Assembly: GCF_026210795.1 (NCBI RefSeq)
Contig: NC_089451.1
Span: 3,022,001-3,086,000 of the forward strand
Direction of reading: 5' to 3'
DNA length: 64,000 bases
DNA from: Rhizophagus irregularis
Taxonomy: Eukaryota > Glomeromycota > Glomeromycetes > Glomerales > Glomeraceae
The notes below the pieces were generated by a model. The model was given only the letters and a program-made list of their open reading frames with translations. It was not told the DNA's origin and searched no databases. Each line of letters opens with the position of its first letter. Position 1 is the first letter of the stretch. Below, piece by piece: positions 45,763 to 57,100 of this stretch. Position numbers and translations under genes: made by a program.

Positions 45763-46017
45763 TTAGAAGTTTTTAGTAGATAAAGGTTGATAATTTTTCA
45801 GTGAAAAACTTTCATTGTGAAATAAATAATATTTAGGGAAATTTTTATTCTCAAAAGTCGTACTGAACCGGTGAAATATCGTATATCTATGTCCTTTTCT
45901 TTTAATAGACGTTACATAAAAATGGGTTTCGAAATATGCAATGACGAATTTCAACTCATCCGACGTTAACGTTAACGGTACAAGAAATGACATTTTACAA
46001 AATCGAAGATTTACCAA
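45763..46017 (-). CDS. Possible small hypothetical frame
   Basis: This 84-aa frame is rich in aromatic residues (FVIAYFETHFYV). There is no family match I recognise and no clear promoter or splice context. It could be a relic of a transposon or gene. Confidence 0.15.
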   Translation of the reverse strand: MVNLRFCKMSFLVPLTLTSDELKFVIAYFETHFYVTSIKRKGHRYTIFHRFSTTFENKNFPKYYLFHNESFSLKNYQPLSTKNF

Positions 46018-46228
46018 TTTGACTAAAACGCTGAAGCGTAAAGCGTTGACTATCTGTCAGGTCAAATTCGGAGCTCTATAATAAAAATACATAAATTAAA
46101 ATCAATTTTATTTCAAGTTAGCTTGATAAAAATTAATGCTTAAGTAATGTAATTTTACACTTGTTGAACACTTAATTTTTAAATCTATTTATTTAGCCAA
46201 AATACTCTCTTATCCTTAATGGTACATT

Positions 46229-46462
46229 AGGACCCAGAAATATATATAAAAGGGTCAGGTTTGAGTTTGCGTATTTTGAACTAAAAAAATCATGGAAATC
46301 TTTCCTTTTTTAGATAATTTTTGATAATTCTAGTCAGAATTTTATTTCCTATTATAGTAACCGACTGACATTATCATAATTCCGGCCCTGAAAAAATGCG
46401 TACAGCTCATAGTAAAAAAATTTTTTCATCACCTGACCCCTATATACATATTTCTGGGTCCT
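46229..46462. mobile_element. 234-bp MITE with an 8-bp target duplication
   Basis: Inverted ends AGGACCCAGAAATAT... and ...ATATTTCTGGGTCCT extend about 30 bp with few mismatches. The exact direct repeat GGTACATT flanks both sides (46221-46228 and 46463-46470). An 8-bp duplication fits hAT-like or P-like elements. There is no coding content. Confidence 0.9.
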
Positions 46463-46470
46463 GGTACATT

Positions 46471-47160
46471 CGTATCTATAAAATTGAAAATAAATATGGC
46501 AATATAAGAAATATTAATGTTCTTTTATTTTTCATCATGTTTATTTGTTAAATTATTTCTATCAATTTATTAGTACATTTTTCCTTCTTTTTATTAATGT
46601 TCATTGTCCGGTTTCTCTTTTGTATTATTGTCTTAGTTCATATTAAATAATAAAGTATAAATTTAATCAATATAATTTAAATAAATAATGTTTAAACCAT
46701 TATAAATGTGTTTAACAGAAATTTTAGAAAATATGTAATTGAAAGTTAAAAAAAAATGTATAATGAAAAATTAAGAAAAAATTTAATGAAAAATTAAAAA
46801 AATTGACCGATCAAGATTGAATTTAAAGAAGGATGATTAGGAATAAATTTATTAATCATATAAATATTTAATTCATTTGACTGTTAATAAATGTTTAATA
46901 ATTTAATCCGACATCAAAAATTATATGTTTGGGTGAAATTTTTGAGGTGATTCTGGAGACATCCACCTATACAATTAAGTAGTATTTATATTTTCCAGTA
47001 AATTCCAGTACAACTTTATTCATCTTTTAATTTCTTTTCTCAATGCAACAAAATACTTCCAAAAGTAAATAATAAACATAGCTTTAATTTAAGAGTTCAA
47101 TACATAAATAACAATCCTTAATTTTACAATTTTAATGATACAACAAACCATTTCCTTCTT
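46471..47160. other. AT-rich intergenic spacer
   Basis: I see no gene or repeat structure of note here. Confidence 0.5.
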
Positions 47161-47164
47161 TTTG

Positions 47165-47790
47165 AAGCTTCATGTAAATGGTAAAACTTTGAAATTGCAA
47201 GTAGGAAAGGTAAGAGTTCCTTGTTTTTTGTTATTTTCGTGTCTTTTTTTTTATATGAGAACATTATTATCACATTCTTTTTTTTAGGAACTGGACTTTA
47301 GTATGAACTTTTAAATTACAAGAAGGTGTGTTTCTCAGTATTTTTTATTATTTTTGCATCTTTTTTGTTTGAAAATATTATTAATGCTCTTTCTCTCTTT
47401 TTTTAAAAAACACCTTGAACTTTGGTATGGACTTTGAAATCAAAGAAGGTGAGTTTCTCAGTATTTTTTATCATTTTTGCATCTTTTTTTATTGTTTGTT
47501 CTCTCTTCTTTTTCTTTCTTTTTTTTTAGAAACACCTTAGACTTTGGCATAGACTTTGGAATCACAAATAGAATGGTGAGTTTCTTGATTTTATATTATT
47601 TTAGTTATCTGAGAGTACTATTAGTACTCTTTTTCTTTTCTTTCAGGAATACCAGGATCTCAGTATGGTCTTTAAAATCACAGGAAGGTGAGTTTTTTAA
47701 GGGTTTTTTTTTTATTTGAGAACATTATTAACATTCTCTTTTCATTTTTTTTAGAAACGCTTTATCCTTTGAACAAACGATAAAACAGAC
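47165..47790 (+). pseudogene. Tandem array of five to six decayed exon-intron units
   Basis: Units of about 112-127 bp repeat. Each has a T-rich tract ending in TTTAG, a 38-46 nt exon-like block reading roughly AACACCTTGAACTTTGG then GACTTTGAAATCACA, and a donor GTGAGTTT. Donors lie at 47210, 47326, 47449, 47576 and 47688. One frame gives N-T-L-D/N-F-G-M/I-D-F-E/G-I in units 3 and 4. Unit 3 has lost its acceptor AG, and unit 2 has a TGA in that frame. It looks like duplicated exons of a former gene. Confidence 0.6.
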
Positions 47791-47799
47791 TTTAATGAT

Positions 47800-49239
47800 A
47801 TTCATTTACCTAGTAATAATATATTTATTATATTTGCATTATTAAATTTATATTATTGAAATATTATATTTGTATTTTACAATAAAATTAATAAAATTTA
47901 AAGATACAATGTTTCAAATTTTCAACATTATTTGCAGAGGCATAAATGTAATATATATTTTTTGAAGTGTTGCAGCTACATTTTCATAATAATATATTTA
48001 CATTATTAAAATGCTTAGGTTTTTAGTTATTTTTCCATAAATGTATCAATATTCACGGAGTTTTTACAGAAATAAATTTTTATATGGAAACGCATTATGA
48101 GCCAGTCAAGATTTATTCCGAAATAAAAAGTTATAACATTTAACAGGCAAGGATGTCAGAACTACTTTATGCTGTTTGTCCGCTTTACCTAAAATATCTG
48201 GTTCACATGAAAAACTTAACGTAATGAATCAGAATTGTAAGAAAAATTAGTGTTAAAAAACTATCAATCATATATTTTACTATAACAATCCATCAAATTT
48301 AAAGTATGCGAACTCAAGATTGGTGGTTTGATATAAATTACATAAATTTGAACATATATAGTTACGTAATTAAAATTTAATATGGTAAAAATGTAAGTAT
48401 TAAAAGATGATTTATTATTAAAATGAAGTTATTATTATCGTAATTAAGATTTCCCAAAAAAAAAAAATGTTTAACAATATATTTATTTAATTTGCAAAAT
48501 TTATCTATAAAGTAAATAAATAATAAATTGTAACATAAAAAATAATATAGAATAATAATGATATTTAAACATAATTATAATAAATAATAACTAAATTATC
48601 TTTGTGATTCCCCCGGAACAAGGGGCTCATTAAATAAATCATAAGTTATTGATAAGGTCTTTTAATTCAAGTAAATTTTCTGTTTCTTTTTCTTGAAAAA
48701 TATTTGCCCTCAAAAGCTTCTGGAACGTTCTTTGTGTTAAATGGTAATAAAATATTCGATTCAGGAAAAAAAATTTGTTGTTTACAACCATTAGTAAATC
48801 GAATATACTATTCGCTATAAATAGTACTTGGAATTTCCATGTGTTTTGAGACTATAAATTCCGTGAATATGATATATTTATGGAAATAATATGGAATAAA
48901 CACGGAATAAATTTTTTATAGGGTTTGTGTAAAATGACCATTTACAGCTGCTTTTGACGCCGTGGATGCATTCTGTTTTATGATTTTCTTCTTTTATTTC
49001 CGGATAAATCTTTGTTTGATCATGTGCGGTTACGTGTAATTGATCATCTGCAAGCTTAAAATGTTACTTTGTGCATTTTGTTAAATGATTTTCTTCTTTT
49101 ATTTCCAAATAAATCTTGATTGCTTATGTACCGTGATAATGCATTTACGTTAATATTATTTATATTTTATGCTGGTATTTTTTTTTACACATAAAATACT
49201 GCACAGATAATTCAATATCTTTGATTTTTTCAAATTTAC
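47800..49239. other. Intergenic region upstream of the BTB-TLDc gene
   Basis: No gene is visible. A short duplicated segment near 48.97-49.12 kb contains ATGATTTTCTTCTTTTATTTCC twice in slightly diverged form. Confidence 0.5.
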
Positions 49240-51093
49240 TTGAAAATAATGGAAGATTACGACATAAAAATTATAGTTGGCAAGGAACCAAATATTGAAG
49301 AATTTAAAGCACATTCGACAATTTTGTCTTCTAAGTCAATTTATTTTAAAAGTGCGTTGTCTTCACGATGGATAAAGAGAGAAGATGGAATCATCATTTT
49401 CTATAAATCTAATATTTTACCCTTGGTATTTGAAGTTCTTATAAAGTAAGCTTATTTTAAGCTTATTTTTAATTGTATATTTATGGTATTTGTAAAAACA
49501 ACAATTTAATACTGACATAAAATTAATATTTTTTAAAATATAATTTTGAATAGGTATATTTATAAAGGAATACTTTCAGTTGAAAATAATGAAATTAATC
49601 TTATGGATGTTATCATTGCTGCCGATGAGCTTAAATTACTTGAAGTTCATCAACAACTTGAAAATCGGTTTCTTGAGAATAAATTGAATTGGAAACCAAA
49701 AGAAATTATTACGGCTTTGCAACACGATCGTTTTACCAATTTATATAATTTTGCATTAGGAATAATATATAGAAATCCTATAATTATTTTTGAATCAGAG
49801 GATTTCTCAAAAATTAAAGAAGCTCAACTTATTCAGCTTTTGAAAAGTGATGATCTTGTATTAAAAGAAATTGAAATTTTGAAATATTTAATTAAATGGG
49901 GAATTAAAAATACTGATTCTATTTTAAATGATGATTTAACTAAATGGACACCAGAGAATTTCGTGGGTCTAAAAAATACTTTACATAATTGTATTCCTCA
50001 CATTCGATTTTTTAGTATGTCACCTAATGAGTATACAAAATCTACACGCCACTATAAAGATATACTACCAGATGGTCTTGATGAAGAAGTTTTGCAATAT
50101 TTTTTAGATCCTACCTCCAAACTTTCATTTGATGTTTTGCCATTAAGAGGATATCCATTTGATTCTAATATTATTAATGCTAAAGATGCAGCATTAATAG
50201 CAAGTTGGGTCCATAAGAAACGAACACCTTATAATAATTATAGAGATTTACCTTCTAAATTTAAACTTATTTATCGTGCTAGTAGAGATGGTTTTGGAAT
50301 TAATAATTTTCATAAAAATTGTGATAATAAGGAATCAACAGTTGTCATCATTAAGATTCGCAATTCAGGAGAGATAATTGGTGGATATAATCCATTAGAA
50401 TGGCGTAGCATCAAAATAGAAGATGATGAAACATCACGTCTATTATCTCATAATCAAGATTTTTATAATGATTATAAATGTAAAGCATCAAATAGTTTTA
50501 TATTTTCATTAACAAATCAAAATTTTCCTATTTTAAGCCAAATTTCCTCTAAAAAAGAAGCGATTATTTGGTGTAGAAATAAAGGACCCTGTTTTGGTCT
50601 ACGAGATTTGTGTATCAAACCACTAAGACCTTCAAATAATTTTAATGTCATTTGCGAAAGCAGGCAGCACTCTTATGAAAAGAAAATCATTAACGGAGGA
50701 ACTTTTGAAATAGAAGAATATGAAGTATTTCAAATTGATAAGGGATTTTCTTATTATAGAATGTTTCAATTTATTATGAAGTGGGCTATGAAAATTTTTT
50801 TATATATTATGATTATTTTTCTATATATTATAATAACAGTTATCATGATAATTATTCGTATAATTTTGCTCTACCTTTACATTGCATTATGCATAAACCT
50901 GATTTATTACGCTTTCATCATACCAGTTATATTATGGTATTTCAGTGGCATTACTAAGTTTACTGATCCCCTTGCAATTATTGTTATTTTTGTATTGTTT
51001 TTAATATTTATATTATTATTCATGGTTGCTATTAAAATAATGTGTAAGGTTGGTAAACATATAATTCCATTCATTTTTAGTTGTGGTTTTTAG
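49240..51093 (+). CDS. BTB-BACK-TLDc protein with C-terminal membrane segments
   Basis: Exons 49240-49445 and 49554-51093 are joined by a 108-bp GT-AG intron with matching phase, giving 581 aa. Residues 1-100 form a BTB/POZ domain (DIKIIVGKEP, FKAHSTILSSKS, YFKSALSS, YIYKG). Residues about 105-215 resemble BACK (WTPENFVGLKNTL). Residues about 270-460 form a TLDc domain (FKLIYRASRDGFGINNFHKNC, IIGGYNPLEW, FEIEEYEVFQI). Normally the family ends just after EYEVF. Here about 110 more residues follow, holding three or four strongly hydrophobic helices. BTB-TLDc proteins are probable Cul3 adaptors, abundant in Rhizophagus. The membrane tail would anchor it, or it may be a read-through into non-coding DNA. 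Confidence 0.8.
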
Positions 51094-52117
51094 ATAGTTA
51101 AATATAGTATATTTGCGAATAGGGCTGTGACTATGCATTATGTACATAACGCACATCAATAACTAAAGCAAGTACACACTCAAATTATGATAAGTTTTAT
51201 TTATTTGTATTCACAACATATAACTGTATTTACTTTTTTTTTTGTGACATTATTATTTTATGAAATAAAGTATTGATATATATGCTAAATCAAAAAATTT
51301 AAAAAACTTGAAAGTCATATGCAAAGTGATGTAATGTTATTACTATGATGCTGTAATGTTTCTAATTGATAACATGAATGGCATGAATCTATTTTTTTCA
51401 ATGAATTTGCTAAGTTCTAACCCTTTTCATTATTAACCTATCAATATTTTCTTTTTATATCTTGTTCTGTGGTATAGAGGTGTGATCAAAATTTGGTCAA
51501 TCGGATATCTGATTAGTGGTTAAAATTAATGGACATAAAATTAATATTTGTTATATTTTTATTTCATTATATTAGCAGTAACTTTGCATAGTAATTTACT
51601 GAATATTTAAAGGTTATGCTAAGTTTTAATGCTTATTGTTTAAAGTACATTTACATAATTGTATCTACAGATTTAAAATATTTTAGCTAAATTTACTTGC
51701 AAAATTGATGCAACATTATGGCAATTTATTGTTTTAATACCTCTGCAACATTTTGACAAAGTTCTCAAAAAAATTTTAACTTTCTGTAAAGTTTGGAAAT
51801 GTTATTCATGCAAATCATAAAGATTCTGAACTGTTATGGTTCTAAAGTTTCTATTTAATTTAACTATTAACAAAATTGTTAATGAGGTGAAATATTTAAA
51901 AATATTTGCAATATTACTAGCAGTAGCCCGTTGCTTCGCTTTATAACGTGGGGGTCATTTTAATTTTGGGAGAAAATTGCAAAGGTATAATTCCGGCCAT
52001 AATTATACAAATTTCCTTTTCCTGCACATTAGTAATTAGAATGAATTTGCCGATCAATTGGTCTTAACTATTAAGCATAGATCAGGCGCAAATACATTAA
52101 TAGATCATTGTATGTCT
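51094..52117. other. Intergenic region, transposon scraps likely
   Basis: No exon is visible. A less AT-rich patch near 51.92-52.06 kb is probably an old repeat. Confidence 0.4.
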
Positions 52118-52805
52118 CCCTATAAAAAAAAAAATTCTTTAAAATGTACTTAAAATATACTTATGTATTTTTTAAAATATACTTAAAATATACTTATATA
52201 TTTTTAAAATATACCTAAAATATACTTAACATTTTAAAATATACTTACCCTATAAAAAAAGAAAATTCGGAATTTGTCCTGAAAAGTATGGAAAATGTCC
52301 GGAAATTTTTCGTGCGTCCGGAAAACATTCGGAAACGGTCACGTTTTGGAACACTTTCCGGACGCACAAATTCCAGACATTTTCTTGACACTCCAGAATT
52401 TGTCCAGAATTTGTCCAGAATCGAGCGTCCGGAAAATGTTCCAAAACATGACCGTTTCCGAATGTTTTCCGGACGCACGAAAAATTTCCGGACATTTTCC
52501 ATACTTTTCAGGACAAATTCCGAATTTTCTTTTTTTATAGGGTTAAAATATACTTAAAATTGCAATTTTAAGTATATTTAAAGTATAAAATTTTACACTT
52601 AAATTATACTTAAATTATATTTAAAGTGCAATTAAGTATATTTTAAATGTAATTTAAGTATAAAATTTTATACTTTAAATATACTTAAAATTGCAATTTT
52701 AAGTATATTATAAGTACATTTAAAAATTTTAAGTACATTTTAGATATATTTTAAAATATATAAGTACATTTTAAGTATATTTTAAAGAAATTTTTTTTCA
52801 TAGGG
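52118..52805. mobile_element. Outer palindromic MITE carrying a nested relative
   Basis: The element starts CCCTATAAAAAAAA and ends TTTTTTCATAGGG, with arms built from AAAATATACTTA-type repeats that pair. TCT flanks both sides (52115-52117 and 52806-52808). The 3-bp duplication and CCCTA ends suggest an EnSpm/CACTA-like non-autonomous element. The arms are diverged, so it is older than the inner element. Confidence 0.65.
52248..52542. mobile_element. Inner 295-bp palindromic MITE
   Basis: Two arms of about 120 bp are almost perfect inverted copies (I count two mismatches). They start CCCTATAAAAAAAG and end CTTTTTTTATAGGG, around a spacer of about 55 bp. TTA flanks both sides. Its termini match the outer element, so it is a family member that jumped into another copy. 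Open frames on both strands (MENVRKFFV-like) are produced by the palindrome and are not genes. Confidence 0.85.
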
Positions 52806-53284
52806 TCTATAAGAAAACGTAATAGATCAGGTGTAGAGGCGCAGATGAATAACACTTAATTGGACAATTCAAAGATTATTTATATAGGCTAATCTAAACG
52901 TTAGTCACACAAAAACAATTTTTTTAATTATATAGATATATAGATGTGTATACTTGCTAATATTATACTGCATTATAAATATAGTTAAAAATACATTTTA
53001 AAAATACATGAAGTTAATTATTATGGTAATTTTATGGAATCTCAAAAATGGAAAGCAAATATTTATTGATTATGGAGTAGAATTTTAATAAACTCAAAAT
53101 GGAATGTAATATAAATTGGCATCCCAACTTGCAAAGTACGGTAATATGTTCGCATAATAAGGAAATTATTCACTGCAATTTGGTAACCTAATAATATACA
53201 TTGATTTTTTAATTTGATTACATTATGCAATAAATTAATATATACTGTATATTCATTTTATGGCATGCACAAAATGTACTTATA

Positions 53285-53640
53285 AATAAAATAGTATAAA
53301 GTTAGTGGATTTTGGTTTATCAAGAGAAATAAGTCTAAAGCTCCAAACAGGTTAGGTCAGGTAATTGACTGACCTGATCTGGTGGGACATAAATTTGATG
53401 ATCTGACCTTAACATCATGGGTCAGGTTGAGTACCCGATTCAATCCAAAAGTTAATTAATTTTTCCGTATACATTTCGTATATATTGAAATAAATTGTGT
53501 ATTAAATATATGAAATTATCATACGGTTAAACGTATACAAACGTATCATTTCCATATACGGATTTCTTATAGGGGAGCAGGGGAGCAGATAACTTCGGTG
53601 TAGTACCTTACAATCCTTACATTGGCCTTAATATTTAAAT
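53285..53640 (+). pseudogene. Kinase activation-loop relic split by a repeat
   Basis: At 53293-53350 one frame reads IKLVDFGLSREISLK, a DFG activation-loop start. At about 53590-53640 NFGVVPYNPYIGL resembles the FGVIPY segment that follows the loop in this kinase family. Between them lies about 240 bp of repeat DNA rich in GGTCAGGT and similar words. The rest of the kinase is absent. Confidence 0.45.
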
Positions 53641-54154
53641 CATATTAAAAATAAAAGTCAGCAATATAAATTAAATTCAATCAATTCTTGAAATAAGTAT
53701 AAAAAGTTTTACATTATTATTTTTAGTTTGATACATTAGAAATAGCTTTATATACTTATTATTATTTTGATAATTTATATTTAATAATTAAAGTTATAAA
53801 TAAAAGGATTTATTTAAATTGCAAACTAAGAAATTTGTAAATACTCTAGCTTTAGTGTTTAAATAATTCTTAAAAAAGAATACAATATTTAATATTTGGA
53901 TAAAATATAAAAAAAAGAAATTATTTAAATTACAAACTAAGAATCTTGTAAATTATTTTACTAGTACTCTAACCTTAGTGTTTAAATAAATCCAAAAAGA
54001 ATAAAATAAAAAACAACTTCTGTTAAATGCATGATATCATATATCACTTAAGAATCTATAAATCCTTTTAATTAAAAATACAAACAATTAATTAATTATC
54101 TGTTTTAATGTATAAATAAATAAATAAAGTTAATTAATTTGCAAGATTAATTTT
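53641..54154. other. AT-rich 3' flank of the kinase gene
   Basis: A diverged duplicate pair is visible near 53.82-54.00 kb (TTATTTAAATT(G/A)CAAACTAAGAA). There is no coding evidence. Confidence 0.45.
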
Positions 54155-57100
54155 TTATATATCACAGTGCATACCTGATGATCCCGAATCTTTAATTATA
54201 CAATCATTCAAATCTTCACTCATTTCATTTGCTTTTATACTAGCTTGTGAACCTTCACTTTCAAGAATTTCATTTGATTTTTTACCAGTAAAATTAAGTG
54301 AGCGACTTGTATAACATGCTTTAGGATGAGATTTAGTAGCAAGATTGTTATGTCCAGTTGGTGCATTTATAAATTCCATAATGTTGCTTTTTAATTCTTC
54401 ACTGACTTCACGAGAACGGAAAATCCATTTTTCAATAATTTTTAATACTTCTTTAGAAGTTGGTCTTTTTAATGGATCTTCATCCCAACACTTTTCCATC
54501 AAATCTACATAACATTGTGGAGTATTTTCAATAATTTCAGGACGTTCACCTTTACAAATACTTAAACTAAGTTGAATATCATGTGCTCTATTATTAAATG
54601 GTGGTACTCCAGATGTAAATTCCCACATAATCATAGAAAAACTATAAATATCACTTGCTGGTGTATAAGGTTTGCCTCTTAAAATTTCAGGTGCCATAAA
54701 TGGCATAACGCCAAAAATACCATCTTCATCTTTTAAAAATGATTTTACAGGTTGGCATAATCCTAAATCACTAATAAACAAACTATCCTTATTCTTATCA
54801 TTATGATTTAAAATATTGCCATCATGAAAATCACAATGAATAAGATTTTTTTCATGTATCTTACTAAGTCCAGAAATAATTTCGTACAACATATATAATT
54901 TTTGATTCCAATTATTTTCAACTATCCTTGTTAAATTTCCTCTTAAATTACCTTTATTTGCATAATCCATTACTACCATATATTTTGAAGTATTTGGATC
55001 TTCTGTAAATCCATAAAAATATATGATATTATTCGAATTTAAAACACTTGTATGATATTCCCACTATAAATAATAATAATAATTCATTAATATAAATGAA
55101 TATTAATTTAAATTAAAATAAAAAATAATATACTAATAAACTATCATACTTCTTTTAAAAATTCATTCAAATTTTCATTTAAAGGCTTATGGAACTTAAG
55201 AATTACTACTTCATCTTTATTATTCTTTAACCAAGTAGCTTTATATATAGTACTATATCCTCCTTCATCAAGATATTCAACGTTTTTAAATTTGCTATAA
55301 GGAATCCATTTTAATCCATTTTTAAGAATAAAATCATCTATAATTGCATTTTTACTTTTTCCAAATCTATAAATTTAAATAGTTAAAATTATATTATAGC
55401 TTGTGTTATAATTACACTAAAATAAATTATTACTTACTCTAAAATTTAAATAAGAATTTAATATAATATAAATCTTAGTTTTAGGATAAATATACATAAT
55501 AACCTATAATTTACAACTTACCAACTAAAGTAACAGATATTTTTTTAAAAGAAAAAATTCAGTTAACAAATAAATATCATATAAAATATATAACAATAGA
55601 AATATAAATATCTTACAAGCTATATCATAAATAATTATTCAGATAAAGAAATTAGTTTAAATTACATGCCAATATTATATAAATAAGTAATAATAGAATT
55701 AAATACTAAATAACTTATAACTTACGTTCTATTAAATAAAGAAATTAGTTAGTCTAAATTATATGTAAATATTATATAAATAAGTAATAATAGAATTAAA
55801 TAAATAACTTACTCCCTATATTATTTAAATAAAGAAATTAGTTAGATTAAATTGCATGTAAATACTATTATAAATAAACAATAATAGAATTAAATAAATA
55901 ACTTACACCCTATATTATTCAATAATTTTTTAAAAAAAGAAATTAGTCGGATTAAATTATATATAAATATTATATAAATAAACAATAATAGAATATAACT
56001 TATGACTTACCAACTAAAATAAATTGCAAAATAATTTTTAAATAAAGAAATTAATTAGGTAAAATTATATATAAAAATTATACATTAATAGAATTAAACA
56101 AATAACTTACACCCTATATTATTTAATAATTTTTTAAATAAAAAAATTAGTTAGATTAAATTGTATGTAAATACTATTATAAATAAATAATAATAGAATT
56201 AAATAAATAACTTACACCCTATATTATTTAATAATTTTTTAAATAAAGAAAATAGTTAGATTAAATTATATAAATATTATATAAATAAGTAATAATAGAA
56301 TTAGATAAATAACTTATAACTTACCAACTAAAATAATAAAAATAATTTTTTATATAAAGAAATTAGTTAGTTTAAATTATATTTAAACATTATATAAATA
56401 AGTAATAATAAAATTAAATATATAACTTATGACTTACCAACTAAAATTAATTACAAAATATTTTTTTAAATAAAGAAATTAATTTATAAATATAATAAAA
56501 ATAAGTAATAATAAAATTAAATAAATAATTAGACTAAATTACATGTATATTATATAAATAATAATAATAAAATTAAATAAATAACTTATAACTTACCAAC
56601 TAAAATAAATTGCAAAATAATTTTTTGAATAAAAAAATTAGTTAGTTAAATTATATATAAATATTATATAGTAATAGAATTAAACAAAATAACTTACACC
56701 CTATATAGATTATTTAATAATTTTTTAAATAAAGAAATTAGTTAGATTAAATTGTATGTAAATACTATTATAAATAAATTATAATAGAATTAAATAAATA
56801 ACTTACACCCTATATTATTTAATAATTTTTTAAATAAAGAAATTAGTTAGATTAAATTATATATAAATATTATATAAATGAGTAATAATAGAATTAAATA
56901 AATAACTTGTGACTTACCAACTAAAATAAATTACAAAAATTAGTTAGTTTAAATTTTATATAAATATAATATAAATAAGTAATTATAAAATTAAACAAAT
57001 AATTAGATTAAATTACATATATTATATAAATAATTATAATAGAATTAAATAAATAACTTATGACTTACCAACTAAAATAAATTGCAAAATAGTAATTTTT

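Noticed and set aside
52245-52557. Four overlapping 81-89 aa frames on both strands with near-identical peptides
   Set aside because: They arise from the near-perfect inverted arms of a MITE; the same DNA read from each arm gives the same peptide.
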